Source of the DNA: Nemania diffusa
Lineage: Eukaryota; Ascomycota; Sordariomycetes; Xylariales; Xylariaceae
NCBI GenBank assembly: GCA_038501195.1
Contig: JBBPUQ010000006.1
Coordinates: 3,472,001 to 3,536,000, forward strand
Direction: 5' to 3'
DNA length: 64,000 nucleotides
Shown here piece by piece: positions 48,250 to 61,510 of this stretch (positions are counted from its first letter, which is position 1; each line of letters opens with the position of its first letter). Position numbers and translations under genes: made by a program. The notes below the pieces were generated by a model, which saw only the letters and a program-made list of their open reading frames with translations, had not been told where the DNA came from and did no database searches.

Positions 48250-50700
48250 AAAATTAAAAAAAATTAATAAAAGCAATATTATATATAAACTTAAAAAATA
48301 TTATAAATATTTTAATATATTTAATAAAACAGTTTTAAATATTTTTTTTTATATTGTTTAAGTATTAATTATTAAATTATTATTAATAAATTTTTTAAAG
48401 TTTTTTCAAAATATAGCATATTATATAAAATATTATTAAAAAAAGCAAAAATATATTAAAAATATATTAGTAATAATTTAACAAAAGATTTTATTAAATT
48501 AATAATAATATTATAAATAATATTAATTTTATTTATTAAAAAAAAAAACTGTTTTTTATAATTATATATAAATTATAAAAAATTAAATTTAATTATTTAA
48601 AAAAACAAATATTTTTTATTTTTAATTAATAAAATTTTAGTTAAAATATTTTAAGCTAAAATTTATATAAAAATAAATATTTAATAAATTATTTATTATA
48701 TTTAAATATTTAAAAAAAATAAGTTATTAATAGTTTTTTAAATAAAATATAAAATTTATTAATTTAAAGTATTTTTATTTAAATTAATAAATAAATTTAT
48801 AATATTTTAATATTATATAAATAATATATTGAAAAATTATTTAAATATTTTTTATATAACATATATTAATAATATATTAATTTATTTTAATAATAAACTA
48901 AAATATAAATATTATATTAATAAAATATTAACTTATTTAAAAAAAGCTAAATTATAAACTAATTTTAAAAAATATAAATTTTATATAATAAAAACTAAGT
49001 TTTTAAAATTTATTATAAATATATATAAAATAAAAGTTAATTTAAATAAAATAAAAATTATATATTATTAAAATTTATTTTATAATAAAAAAAAAATATA
49101 TTTTAAAAAAATATAATTATTTTTAAACTTTTGCAACTTTTATAAAAAATTTATAACAAAATATAAATAAATTATAAAATTATTTATTAACTTTATATAT
49201 ATTAATATAATATTTTAATAAATTTTAAAATATTAAAAAATATTTAAAACTTTATAAATAGCTTTAATAAATATGTTTATTTTATGTTATTTTTTTTATA
49301 ATATTAAAACTATAATAAAAACTAATTTTTTCAATAATATAGCATTAAATATATTATTTTAAAAAAATAGTTTAAAAAATTTATAAAAACTAGTAGTTTT
49401 TTTTTTAAAAATACTTTATAATATAAAACTTAATTATAAAATATATAATAAAAAAATATTAACAGTTATAAAAAAACTATTATATTAAAAAATAAAATTT
49501 ATTAATATATAATATTTTTTTATAATTTTAATAAATTATATAGTTTTAAAATATTTTAATATAAAAAAAATATTAAACTTTTAATAAATAAAATAAACAA
49601 AATTTATAAATTATTATTATTTTATAATTATATATTATTTAAATTTAAAAAATACTATTGTTAATATTTTTTTAAAGCTTTTAAAAAATATAAAAATATA
49701 AAAAAATAAAAAAAATAAATAAAAAATAATAGTTTTATTTAAATTAATAATTTTTTTAAAAAAAACTTTTTAAAAGTTTATAATAATATATATATTAAAA
49801 AATAATATTATATTTTTATTAATTTTTGAAATATTATTAACTAATTTAATATTAAAAGTTAATAAAATTAATAAAAATTTAATTAAATATAAAAAAAAAG
49901 TTTATATTAATTAAAACTTAAATTAAATAATATTAAATAATTTAATATTATATATTAAATATTTAATAATATTAAATATTAACTATTTATATATTAAATT
50001 AATTAAAAAAATATATATTTAATTAATTATTATATATTTAAAAAAAAATAAAACAAAAGTTTTAATAACTTAAAAATATTAATAGTTTAAAGTTTATAAA
50101 AAAATAAATTAATATATAATAAACTGTTTATATAAAACAATTAAAGTTTTAAAAAATAAACTATTAAAAAAATTAAAACTTTTAAAAATATTAAAATATA
50201 TATAATAATATATAATAATAAATTTTAAATATTTTTTTTTTAATAATAATAAAAATAATATAACTTTTTATATAATTAATAAATTATTTAAGTTTATTTA
50301 AACTATAGTTTATAAAAATATAATAATTATAAAATAAACTATAAAAATATATTATAATAAATTATATTAAATATATAATTAATTAAAAAATTTTATTAAT
50401 AATTATAGTTTTTAATTTATAGCTAAATTTATAAATAAGTTATTTTAAATTTATAAAATAAAATAAAATTTTTTTTTTATTAATTATAAATAAACTATTA
50501 AATAAATAAAAATTATATATTAATAAATAAACTAAAAATTATAACTTGTAGTTAATTATTTTTAAAAAAATTAATTTAAAATATTATTAATATTAAATAT
50601 AATATAAATATTATTATTATATAAATTATTAAAAAATTTATTTTTATATAAAATATTAATTAATTAAATTATAAAAATAATATTTAATTAAAAAATTAAA
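48250..50700 (+). pseudogene. Gyp3 pol (RT, RNase H, integrase), degenerate
   Basis: RT blocks on the plus strand: LYINYKKLNLII, KNKYFLFLINKILVKIF and AKIYIKINI at about 48550-48690. The catalytic box YINNILIYF is at about 48860, then LTYLKKAKL, FKKYKFYIIKTKFLKFIIN and KVNLNKIK. This is the exact order of Gypsy RT (VDYR-LN, KNRYPLPLIDE, AK-FTKIDI, YIDDILIYS, L-EAGL, KCEFHVTE-KFLG, MDP-KV). RNase H is hinted near 49600 (IYKLLLFYNYILFKFKK). Integrase is near 50410-50560 (FIAKFINKLF, IYKIK, FFFINYKQTIK). Every catalytic RT Asp reads Asn. Many stops; not functional. Confidence 0.85.
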
Positions 50701-51655
50701 ACAAAAAAAATTAATATTTAAATTAAAAAAAAAAAAATTAAATTATAAAAAAATATAAAATTTTATAACTAAAATATATAAATATATAACAATAATAAAA
50801 TAGCAAATATTTTAAATTTAATAAAAAATAATTAATTAAATTAATAAATATTACAAAAATTTAAACTTTTTAATAAAAAATCAAATATATATTTTATAAA
50901 AAAAAAACAAATAAATAAATTAATTTAATAATAAATTAAATTATTTAATAATAAAAGTATATTATAAAATTATTAATAATAACAAAAAAAATATTTTTAA
51001 ATTTTATTTATTAAACTTTTAAAAAAAATTTTAATAGTTTTATATAAATTCATTATATAAATATTTAAAAAATTTATTTTTAAAGCAAAATTTTAAACAT
51101 TTGAAAAAAAAAATTATAAACTTTAAATATAATAAAAAAAAATAAAAAGTTAAAAAAATTCTATTATTATATATTAAATCAAATAAACTTTATTATAAAA
51201 TAGCTTAAAAAAATAAAATTATAACAATTAATAATATTTAATAAATATATTAAAAAACTTTTTAATATATATATAAAAATTTTATAATTAAAACTTTAAT
51301 ATAAAAAATCTTTTAATAAAATTACTAAAATAAAAAAAAACAATATAAAAAAAAACATTTATAAAAAAACATTTTAATAATAACAAAATTAATACTTAAA
51401 AAAAATATTATATATATAAAAAATAAAAATCTTTTTAAATATATATATAACATTATATAAAAGTTAATAATTTTATTAAATTAACTATTAATATAATAAA
51501 AAAATAACAAAAATTAAAAACTTTTATATATAAATTAATTATATATATTAAAAATATTTTTTTATTATTTAAAAATATTAATTTATAAAAAACTTATAAT
51601 TTAAATATTTACTATAGTAAAAATTTAAATCAAATTTTTTTTATATAAAAAAAAT

Positions 51656-51965
51656 TGTTATAAATTATATTTATATTTAAATAAATAAATCTTAAAAATA
51701 ATTAATATATATAATATAGTTAATAAATAATTAAAATAACTAAATAAATTTTATTATTTATTAAAAATAATAAATTTATTAAAAATTAAATAAAATAATA
51801 AATATAAAAAAATAAAAGTAATAAATAAAAAAGTACTTATATAAATATATCGATTTAATTAAAAAAATTAAGTTTATTTTTTAATTTTTTCAACTTTAGT
51901 TTTTTTTTTAAAATATATAATATTATTTAGTTTTTAAACCTATTACTAATATTATATCTATTATA
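51656..51965 (+). repeat. 3' LTR of Gyp3
   Basis: Starts tgttataaattatattt and ends ctattata, then the tttat duplication. It is preceded by an A-rich run at about 51646-51654 that could be the polypurine tract. Confidence 0.9.
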
Positions 51966-51970
51966 TTTAT

Positions 51971-52372
51971 AATATATTTTTAATTAAAAATATATTTATA
52001 ATATTTAATTTAAAACTATTATTATTATAATATTATAATAATAATTATTAATTTAAAAATTATATTATATTTTTTTTATATTATATTATATATTATTATT
52101 TTATTAATATAATTAATATAATATTTAATAATATATTTTATTAATTTATATTTAATAAAAATAATATTTTTTTTATAAATAATATATTTAATATTATTTT
52201 AATTAACTTTAATATTAAATTTATTAATAAAACTAATTATTTTATTTTTTATATATATTTATAAATTTATATAATTATAAATAATAATATTAAATTTATA
52301 ATTATATATTTTAATATTAATTATTTTATAATTATAATTATTTATAAATAATTTTTTAATTATATTTTTATA
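51971..52372. other. AT-rich spacer without a gene
   Basis: Almost pure A/T. It ends with the 8-base sequence tttttata that flanks the TIR element on its left. Confidence 0.5.
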
Positions 52373-53046
52373 GTTGTGATTTAAGTTTTGAGTTTTTTGA
52401 GTTTTTTAAATTATTAATTAACTAATTCAGACTTAGATTAATTTAGACCTACTTTTTTAAATTTAAGTTTGCTTTTTGATTAATTTAATTAAGTTTAAGT
52501 TTGCTGACTGATTAACTTAGTTAAATTTAAGTTAAGTTAATAATTAACTTAAAAAACTTAAAAAACTTAAAATTTAAAATTTAAAGTTTAAAAACAGCTA
52601 AATAAAATAAGTAAAAATATAAATAAAAAACTAATAAATTTTAGCTTTATAAATATATTCAGTTTATATTTATAGCTATTTTATTTGATTTATAAAAATT
52701 AGTTTATTATAAGTAAATAATATTATATATTTATTTTATATAATTATATATTTATAAAACAGCTATTTTTAAACTAAATAATTAAGTTAAAAATATAAAC
52801 TAAATAGTTTTATAAAGCTAAAAATTACTAGTTTTTTATTTATATTTTTATTAATTTTTAGCGCCATTTTTCGGACCCGCTTTAATTTATTTTTAAGTTT
52901 TGAGTTTTGATTAACTAACTTAAAACTCAGTTGAGTTAGTTTAAGTTTGCTAGCTGACTAACTTAATTGAGTTTGAGTTTGCTAGCTGATTAATTTAAAC
53001 TTAAATTTTAGACTAAAACTTAAATTTAAATAATTTAAATTATAAC
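52373..53046 (+). mobile_element. Non-autonomous TIR element, copy 1
   Basis: 674 bp. The left end gttgtgatttaagtt and the reverse complement of the right end (gttataatttaaat) are inverted repeats. The flanks are tttttata (52365-52372) and tttgtata (53047-53054), 7 of 8 identical, as expected for an 8-bp hAT-type duplication. Inside are gagttttttgagttttt at the start, repeated aagtttgctgactgattaac-like blocks, an AT-rich middle and a GC-keeping core cgccatttttcggacccgc at 52862-52880. No coding frame is present. A hAT transposase could have mobilised it; the hAT relic at 2037-5155 is a candidate source, unproven. Confidence 0.75.
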
Positions 53047-53792
53047 TTTGTATATTTTTAATATTAATATAATTAAAAAACTATTATAAATAATATATAA
53101 TATTAATAATTTTATAATTTTAATTAAATATATTATATTTTTTTTTAAATTTTAAAATTAAATTAATAAATTTAATAAAATAAATATTTTTAAAATTATT
53201 ATTTAAATTATTAATAATTTTAAACTTAATGTTTTTTTTAATATAAAATTTATAAATATAAATTTTATAATAATTAACTTTTTTAATTATATTATAATAT
53301 TAAAATTTTATTAAAATATTATTATATTTATATAATTTATTAAAAAAAATAATTTAATTAAATAATATATTATTATTATTATTAATATTATAATATGTTT
53401 TTATATTATAATAATATTAATAGTTTTATATATAAATTTATTAAAGTTTAATATTAATAAATTTAAATATAATTATATTTTTAAGTTTTATTTTAATAAT
53501 ATTATTATTATAATATTATATATAATAAACTTTAAAATAATTTTATTTATTAATTATATTAATTAGTTTATTTATATTTATTAAAAAAATATATTTAAAA
53601 ACTATTAAAATTTTTAATTAAAATTAATATATTTTTATATTATAAAATAAAACTAATTTTATAACTATAGTTATAGTTATAATTATAAATATTTTTAATT
53701 GTTTTTAAATAATATTATATTTTAATTTATTTAATAAAGTTTTATTTATTTTTTAAAATATAAATATAACTTTTAAAAATATTTAAAACAAA
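53047..53792. other. AT-rich spacer between TIR elements
   Basis: Heavily mutated A/T sequence with no motif or gene. Confidence 0.5.
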
Positions 53793-54413
53793 GTTATAAT
53801 TTAAGTTTTGAGTTTTTTGAGTTTTTTAAGTTACTAATTAATTAATTCAGATTTAAATTAATTTAGACCTATTTTTTTAAGTTTGAGTTTGTTTATTAAT
53901 TAATTTAATTAAGTTTGAGTTTATTGACTAACTAATTTAGTTAAGTTTGAAATAAATTAATAACTAATTTAAAAAACTTAAAAAACTTAAAATTAAAAAT
54001 TTAAAATTTAAAAACAGCTAAATAAAATAAATAAAAATATAAATAAAAAACTAAGAAACTTTAGCTTTATAAATATATTTACTTCATATTTATAGCTATT
54101 TTATATGATTTATAAAAATTACTTTATTATAAATAAATAATATTATATATTTATAAAACAGCTATTTTTGAACTAAATAATTAGTTTAAAAATATAAACT
54201 AAATCGTTTTATAAAACTAAAAAGTACTAGTTTTTTATTTATATTTTTATTTATTTTTAACCCTATTTTTTGGACCCGCTTTAATTTATTTTTAAGTTTT
54301 AAGTTTTGATTAACTAATTCAAAACTTAGTTGAGTTAGTCTAAGTTTGCCAGCTAACTAATTCAAACTCAAATTTTAAACTCAAACTTAGATTTGAGTAA
54401 CTTAAATCACAAT
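53793..54413 (+). mobile_element. Non-autonomous TIR element, copy 2
   Basis: 621 bp and collinear with copy 1: a gttataatttaagtt start, gagttttttgagttttt, the same AT-rich middle, the GC-keeping core ttttttggacccgctttaat, and an end cttaaatcacaat. Its flanks do not show a matching 8-bp duplication. Differences from copy 1 are mostly C/T and G/A, in both directions, so the two were mutated independently. Confidence 0.75.
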
Positions 54414-57400
54414 CTTAATTTAAAATATAATTTAAAAATATTATAAAATTAAAAATAATATAATATTATTTAAATTAAAAATAATATATATATATATATA
54501 TAATTAAATTTATAATTATAAAATATTTTTAAATATTTTTTAAATAATATAAAACTTAATATATATAAAATATTATAAAAATAAATAAAGCTAATATAAT
54601 ATAAATTAAATTTATTAAAAATTAATAAAATTAAATTATAACTATTATAAAATTATATATTTTTAAATTTAAAAATTAACTATTAATTAATAAAGTTTTT
54701 AATATTATATATAAAAATAATAAAATAAATTTTATAAAATTATTATATTTTTTAATTGTTTTATTTTTATAATATAACACTTAATTAATAAAGTTTATAA
54801 AAAAAATATTATTATTAACATCAAAATTTTTAATAAAATTATAATATTTAATATTAACTTTGTATTAATTTAAAAAGTTATTATTATTAAATTATATAAT
54901 TATATTTATATTATAATAATAAATTGTTTTAAATTTTTTTATTAGTTTTTAATTTAATTAAACTATATTAATTAAATAATAATTGTTTTTTTATAAAAAT
55001 TTAAAATATTTAAAATAATATTAATAAACTTTTAAAATAGTTTAAAATTTATTTAATAGTTTATAAATAATAAACTATTGTTTTATATTTAATATTTATT
55101 AATATATATTAATAATATTATTATTTATTTTTAAATAATATATAAATATATTAAATATATTATTAATATTTTAAATATATTTAAAAATATTAAATTAAGT
55201 TTTAAACTAAGTAAATTTTTTATTAGTTATTTTTTTATTTAACTGTTTAATTTTATTATTAATAGTTTTAATATAGCTATTATTAAAAATTAAATTAATA
55301 TAATTTATAAATTAACTTAGTTAATAATTTTAATTATATTAAAAATATATATTAATTTAATTAGTTTTTTATATAAATTTATTTTTTAATATTAATAAAA
55401 ACTTTTTTTATTATAAAAATAAAAAATTTATTTATTTATTAAAAAGTATAAAAATAAAACAATTTTTAAAACTACAATTATTTAAAAATAATAAATTATT
55501 ATATTATTTTTAATTTAATTATATAAAAAAAGTTAACTTTTTAACTATTATAAATATAATTTATTAATATAACTTATTTTATTTATTAAAACTATTAACA
55601 ACTTTTTTTTATTAAATTTAATGTTTTTTATAATTATAAATATAATATTATAATTTTTTATTTTAATAATATTTAATATAATTAATATATTTTTATTAAT
55701 TTTATATAATTTATTTTATTTTTAAACAAAGTTTTAACTAAAATAAAATTAAATTATAATATTATTAAACTAAAAATTTTTAGTTTAATATAAAATTGCA
55801 AATAATTTTAAGTTTAAATTCAATTATATATTATATTTGTTATTATATTTATTAATTATAAAGTTATTAAAAATTTTATTTATTAAATAAACTTTTAATT
55901 AATAACTATAATTAAATTAAATATAAAATTTATTATAATATTAATTTATTTTTTTTAATTTTAGTTTAATATTTAATATATTTTTAATAATATTAATTTA
56001 TTTTTTAATATATTATTTTAGTTTTTTAATTTATTAAAGTTATTAAATAATATTATATTATAAAATTTAAAAATTAATATATTAAAAAATATCGTTAATA
56101 ACTTTAATTATACTATTAAATATATATATTTTTATTAATAACTAATAATAATAAAAGTTTATTTAAAAATATTTTAACAATTTATAATTTATTAAAATAA
56201 TAGTAAAATTATAACAATAATTTCAATTGTTAATAAATTTTATAATTAAAAACAAATTAACTATATTTTTTTTTTATAAATTTAATAAATATAAATTGTT
56301 TTATTTTATATATTTATAAAATATATAATAATTTTATATTTTAATAATATATTAAAAAAACATTTTTAAAATAGTTTATAATAAACAATATTATTTTAAT
56401 TTTAAATATATATTTTATAACTTTTAAAACTTTATTTTTTATAATTTATTAAAATAAAATTTTAATTATATTAATTATTATTTATAATATTTTAAATATA
56501 TAACAAATAAACAAAAAATATTAAATAAGTTTAAATTTATTTATAAGTTAATAATATTATATTATATTATTATTATAAACTTTATTATTAAATTTTTTTA
56601 TATATTATAAATTAATACTTTTTAAATTATAAAAAAATATAATATTTATAATGTTTTATTAATAGTTATATATAAATTTTTTAAAGAATATATATTAATA
56701 TTAAATAATATAACTTATATAGTTTAAAATTAAACAATAGTATTTATTAAATTATTACTTTTATATAATTAAAAAATGTTTTAAAAAATTATTTTAAACT
56801 AAAATTTTAAATTTATATTTAAATTTTAATAAATTTTATAACTATATATAAAAATAGTTTTAAAAATATTTATTAATTATTATTTATAAATAAACAGCTT
56901 TAATAAAAAATATAACTAAAATATTAAAATTGCTATTTATTATTATATTATAATATAATATAATATTTTATAAATTAATATTATTATTACATTTTAATAT
57001 AATTTTAATAATATAAAATTTTTAGTTTTTAATTATAATTTAAATAAATTAATGTTAAATTTTTATTTTTGAAATTTTTTATTAATATTTAAACTTTTTA
57101 TTAAATTTTTTAATTTTAAACTTTATTAACTTAAATATTAAAAAAATATAAAAGTAGCAATTAATTTTATTATAACTAATATTAAAATATAATATAACAA
57201 TAATTATAATTTTATTTAAAATTTTATAAAAGTTATTATTTATTAAATAAACTATTATAAAAATAGTTTATATAATAAATAAGTTTTTTTATTATAATTT
57301 ATAAAATTAACAAATTAATTTATAAACTTAATTTTTTATAACATTAATATATTTATTATATAATTTTAGTTATATATTTATTTTTAATATTTAAAAGTTT

Positions 57401-58520
57401 AAATTTATTTAGTAAATAATATTAATTATTTAAATAAATTTTTATAAATAAAAACAATAATTATTTTATTTTTTATAAAATTAAAACTTTGTTATAATAA
57501 TATTTATTATATATTAATAAAAAGCTTTTTTTAAAATATTTAATTAAATAAAAAAGTTATAAAAACTAATTTAATAAATAATATTTTTATAAATTATTTA
57601 TAAAAAATATAATGAATTTTATTTTTAAATTTAATAATAAATATTTATTAATTTTAAAAAATTTAAAAATAAAAAAATAAACAAAAAATAATATTGTTAT
57701 TAAAATATTTTAAATAATATAAGCTAATTAAAAAACTATTAAAATTATATTTAAAATAAATATTTAAAATATTATTAAATAAATATTAAAAAAAATAATT
57801 TATTTTTATTTTTAATAGTTTTTATTATATAAACGGTATAATTATTTATTTATATTGTTTGTTTATTTTTAAAGATTTGTTAATAACTTTAGCTGCTTTT
57901 TTGCTGTTTTTTTTAAAACGTTTTTTTCAAAACACTTTTTTTTAATATATTTTTTTAAAAATAAATTATTATAATATTTTTTATATTTAATCTTTTTTAT
58001 ATTATTACTAATTTTATTAACTATATATTTTAACTTAATATTGTTTTTATTATTTTAAATTTTTTTTTTTTAATATTATAGTTAAAATATATAACATTAT
58101 TTTTAATTATAATTATAAAATAATTATATAAATAAACTTTAATTTATTTAATAATTAAATTAAACATTTAATTAAATAAAACATTTTTAAATTAATTTTT
58201 AATTATAAAAAAAGCATTTATATAACTGTTATAATTTATAAATAATATAAAATTTAAACATAAATTAAAAATATTTATTATAAATATATTTATATTATTA
58301 ATTAAATTTTTAATAAAAATTTTAAACTTTTTATAAATAATATTAAAATTAAAAGTTATAACTATTAATATAACTAATTTATTAATATTAATAATATTAA
58401 ATTTATATAAAAAATAAATTTATTAGCTATATATTAAAAAGCTTTTTTTATTTAATATTTTTTTTAGCTTTTTTTTATAATAAAAAATATTATTAATATA
58501 TTAATATATATTGTATTAAA
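54414..58520. other. AT-rich region without a recognisable gene
   Basis: Four kilobases of nearly pure A/T with many short homopolymers. The segment 57835-57960 keeps more GC and, on the minus strand, gives a short basic stretch (KKTAKK and similar), but no domain can be assigned. I looked for Gypsy RT and integrase order on both strands and did not find it. Confidence 0.4.
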
Positions 58521-58780
58521 TTGCTAGCTATTTACATTTAAACTATATTTTCAAATTAAATAAAAATTAAAAATTATTATTTAAATATATATAGCTAATT
58601 AATATAAACTTGTTAAAAATTTTATAAACATTTTTATAGCAAAAAAAATTAAAGCGTTTTATTTTTTTAACTTTATTATTTATAAATTTAATATATTATT
58701 AAATATAATTAAATATTTATTAATTAAAATAAAATTAATTTAATTAGCTATAATTAAAACTTAATATAAAATATTCAAAT
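58521..58780. repeat. Possible direct repeat, left copy
   Basis: The part at 58660-58780 (attatttataaatttaatat, then aattaaaataaaattaattt, then a ttcaaatatta end) resembles 61375-61500. The first 140 bp match only weakly. It might be an LTR pair about 2.7 kb apart, but the sequence is too simple to be sure. Confidence 0.35.
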
Positions 58781-61290
58781 ATTAGTTTAATTATTATTAA
58801 TTATATATAATAGTTTTAAACAATAAATTAAATTTGTTTTTTTTAATTAAAAAAGTTTTTATAATAGAATTATTTTTATTACTATATTTAAATATTAATT
58901 ATATATATATATTGCTAAAATTAATTATAACTATTTTATTAATATTAAAAAAGCTATTTATTTTTTTTAATATAAAGTTTTTATTAAAATATAAAACTAA
59001 ATTTTTGTTAAAAACAAAGCTTTTTTTAATTATAAAGCTTTTTTTAATTATAAAGCTTTTTTTAATTATAAAGCTTTTTTTAATAAATAAACATTTTATT
59101 ACTTTTGTAACAATAAAACTTTTTTTTTATATAAATAAACAATTATTTAAACTTTTAAAATTAATTGTAATTATTAATATTAAAAGCAACTTTAATTAAT
59201 TTAATAATAATAATATTTTTATAAAAATTTATTTAATTTTATAAAATTTATAATATTAATTTATATATTAAATAATATTATAAAAATTTAATAATATATT
59301 ATTTTATAAACTAAACTTTTTAGTTTATAAATTAAACTTATTATAAATAAAACAAAACGTTATTTTTAAAAATAACAATTTTATTAATATAAAATAGTTT
59401 TATTATTACAATTAAAACTTTATTATTAAATATTTTAAAATATTTAATTATATTTAAAAACAATTAAATAATTTTATATATATTTATATAAATAATATAA
59501 ATAATAATATTATTACAATTATATTTTATATATATTATAAATTAATAAATAAAGTTAATAAAAATAACTTAAAAATATATTATAATAAATATATAAACTT
59601 ATTTATATTTATTTTAAATGTTTATTTATTAAAAACAATTAAAACTATTATAGTTTTAAATAATATTTTAATTATTAATCAATTATTTTTAAACTTTAAT
59701 TTATAAAAACAAGTTAATATTTTTTATAAATTTATTATAAATATTAAAAATAATTTATAATAATTATTAAATATTATTATTAATACTATTAATAAAACAT
59801 TTAATATTAATATTTTTAATTATAAAATTTATAATATTGTTTATATATATAATAATAACTTTTTAATAACTATAATAAATAATAAATATTAAAACAATAA
59901 ATTATAATTTAATTATTATAAAAAACAAATTATTTAAATTTTTAACAATAATAATAATAACAATAAAAAGTTTAAATAGTTTTTTATTTATATAAAAATA
60001 TTTTAGTTATAAAAGCAATAAAAAACTATTGCTATTAAAACTTTTATATAAAAGCAAAAAGTTTTTATAATAATTTTTAAATATTTAAAACAAACAATTA
60101 AAACTTTATAATATTATTAAATATTAATAGTTTTATTAATATATTTTTTTTTAATTTATTAATATATTTAAAAATATTTTTATTAAATTAAAAAAGTTAT
60201 TAGTTTTTTATATATATAAAATAAAAAACATTATTTAAAAAAAGTTTTATTTTTAAAATAATTTTAATTATTATTTAATTTTTATAAATTATTATATATA
60301 AATGAAAAAACTATTTAAATTTTTTACTATTAATAAAAAAGCTATTTAAGTTTTTATTATATATTAATAAAAAAACTATTTATTATTTAATTTATTTAAT
60401 TATTTAATAAATAAAATATAATAATAAATTTATTTATTTAAAAACATTTAATTTTTAATAATTATAAAACTTTTAAAAGTTTTATTAATTATATTAACTA
60501 AACTTTTTATAATAAAGTTATTTTAAAGTTTTTATATATATTAATTAAATTGTAAAATAAATAAAGTATTAATATAAGTTATATATTTTTTGTTTATTAA
60601 AAACTTTATTAAAAATAAATTTAAGTTTATTTTAAAAATTTAAAAAAGTTTTATTATTTATTAAACATTAATAAAAATATAAATGTTTTTTTAATTAAGT
60701 TTTATATTGTAATATTTAGCTTTTTTTTTTTTATAATTAATTGTTTTTTTTTTAATTTTTTATATACTATAACAACTTTAATATATATTTATTTATTAAC
60801 AAATTTATATAATTATTTTAATTTTATATTTGATTTATTTTTATAAATAAAGCAATAAAAATGTAGTTTTTTTATTTTGTTAAAAAAAAAACAAATACTA
60901 AATCTATTAAAACTTTTTTAAAAAAACTTTTTAAAAAAGTGATTAAAAAAAGTTATTAAAAAGAAGTTGTTATAAAAACAATGTTATAATAACACTTTTT
61001 TCATAGAACTTTCATAATAAAAATATTTTATATTTAAATTTATTTTTAAATTAAAACTTAAAATAAAAAAATCGAAAAATTTTATATTAAGCTAGCATTA
61101 TAAATATAAAATTAGTTTATAATATTTAAAAGTTTAATATTTATTAAAAAGCTATTTTAATTAAATATTTTATATAGTTATTTATAAATATTAAAAATGT
61201 TATAAATATATTTTAATATATTGTTTTAAATTAATAATTGTTAAAATTAAAGTTTTATATTAAACTTAAATATATATTTAAAGCTATTAT
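58781..61290. other. AT-rich region without a recognisable gene
   Basis: Mostly low-complexity sequence. It includes the 18-bp tandem repeat at 59016-59083 and a patch at 60890-61010 that resembles repeat R3. Open frames in it consist of Leu, Ile, Phe and Lys only and are composition artefacts. Confidence 0.4.
59016..59083 (+). repeat. 18-bp tandem repeat, about four units
   Basis: Unit aaagctttttttaattat, three identical copies and a fourth that drifts into aataaa. The period is a multiple of three, so it appears as a repeated KLFLII in one frame, but the flanking frame is low-complexity. Confidence 0.9.
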
Positions 61291-61510
61291 TTAAATTAAA
61301 ACAAATAATAATTTTAAATTAACAAATATTTATTTAAATATTTTATTATATAAAAAAATTAAAATATTATATATTTTTAATTTAATTATTTATAAATTTA
61401 ATATTTTATTAAATATTATTAATTTTTTTTTAATTAAAACAAAATTAAATTAATTAATTATTAATATTTTAATTTATAAAATTTTGAAATATTAATATAA
61501 ATATTTTTAT
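61291..61510. repeat. Possible direct repeat, right copy
   Basis: Counterpart of 58521-58780; the best part is 61375-61500 (attatttataaatttaata, ttgaaatatta). Same caveat as for the left copy. Confidence 0.35.

Larger units (their letters stand above)
44839..51965 (+). mobile_element. Ty3/Gypsy retrotransposon Gyp3
   Basis: 7.1-kb element with two LTRs of equal length (310 bp; 44839-45148 and 51656-51965) and 5-bp duplications tttat at 44834-44838 and 51966-51970. Coding sense is plus: RT at about 48540-49080, RNase H to about 49700, integrase near 50380-50600. It is independent of the Gyp4 nest. It is among the most AT-rich elements here. Confidence 0.9.

Noticed and set aside
57835..57960. 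A GC-keeping basic stretch as a DNA-binding transposase N-terminus
   Set aside because: Only about 40 codons are readable, with no downstream catalytic motifs that I could find.
58834..59199. A 121-residue Leu/Ile/Phe/Lys frame with a KLFLII repeat
   Set aside because: The repeat comes from an 18-bp tandem unit and the rest is low-complexity; no Pro, Gly, Trp, Asp, Met-start context or domain supports a protein.
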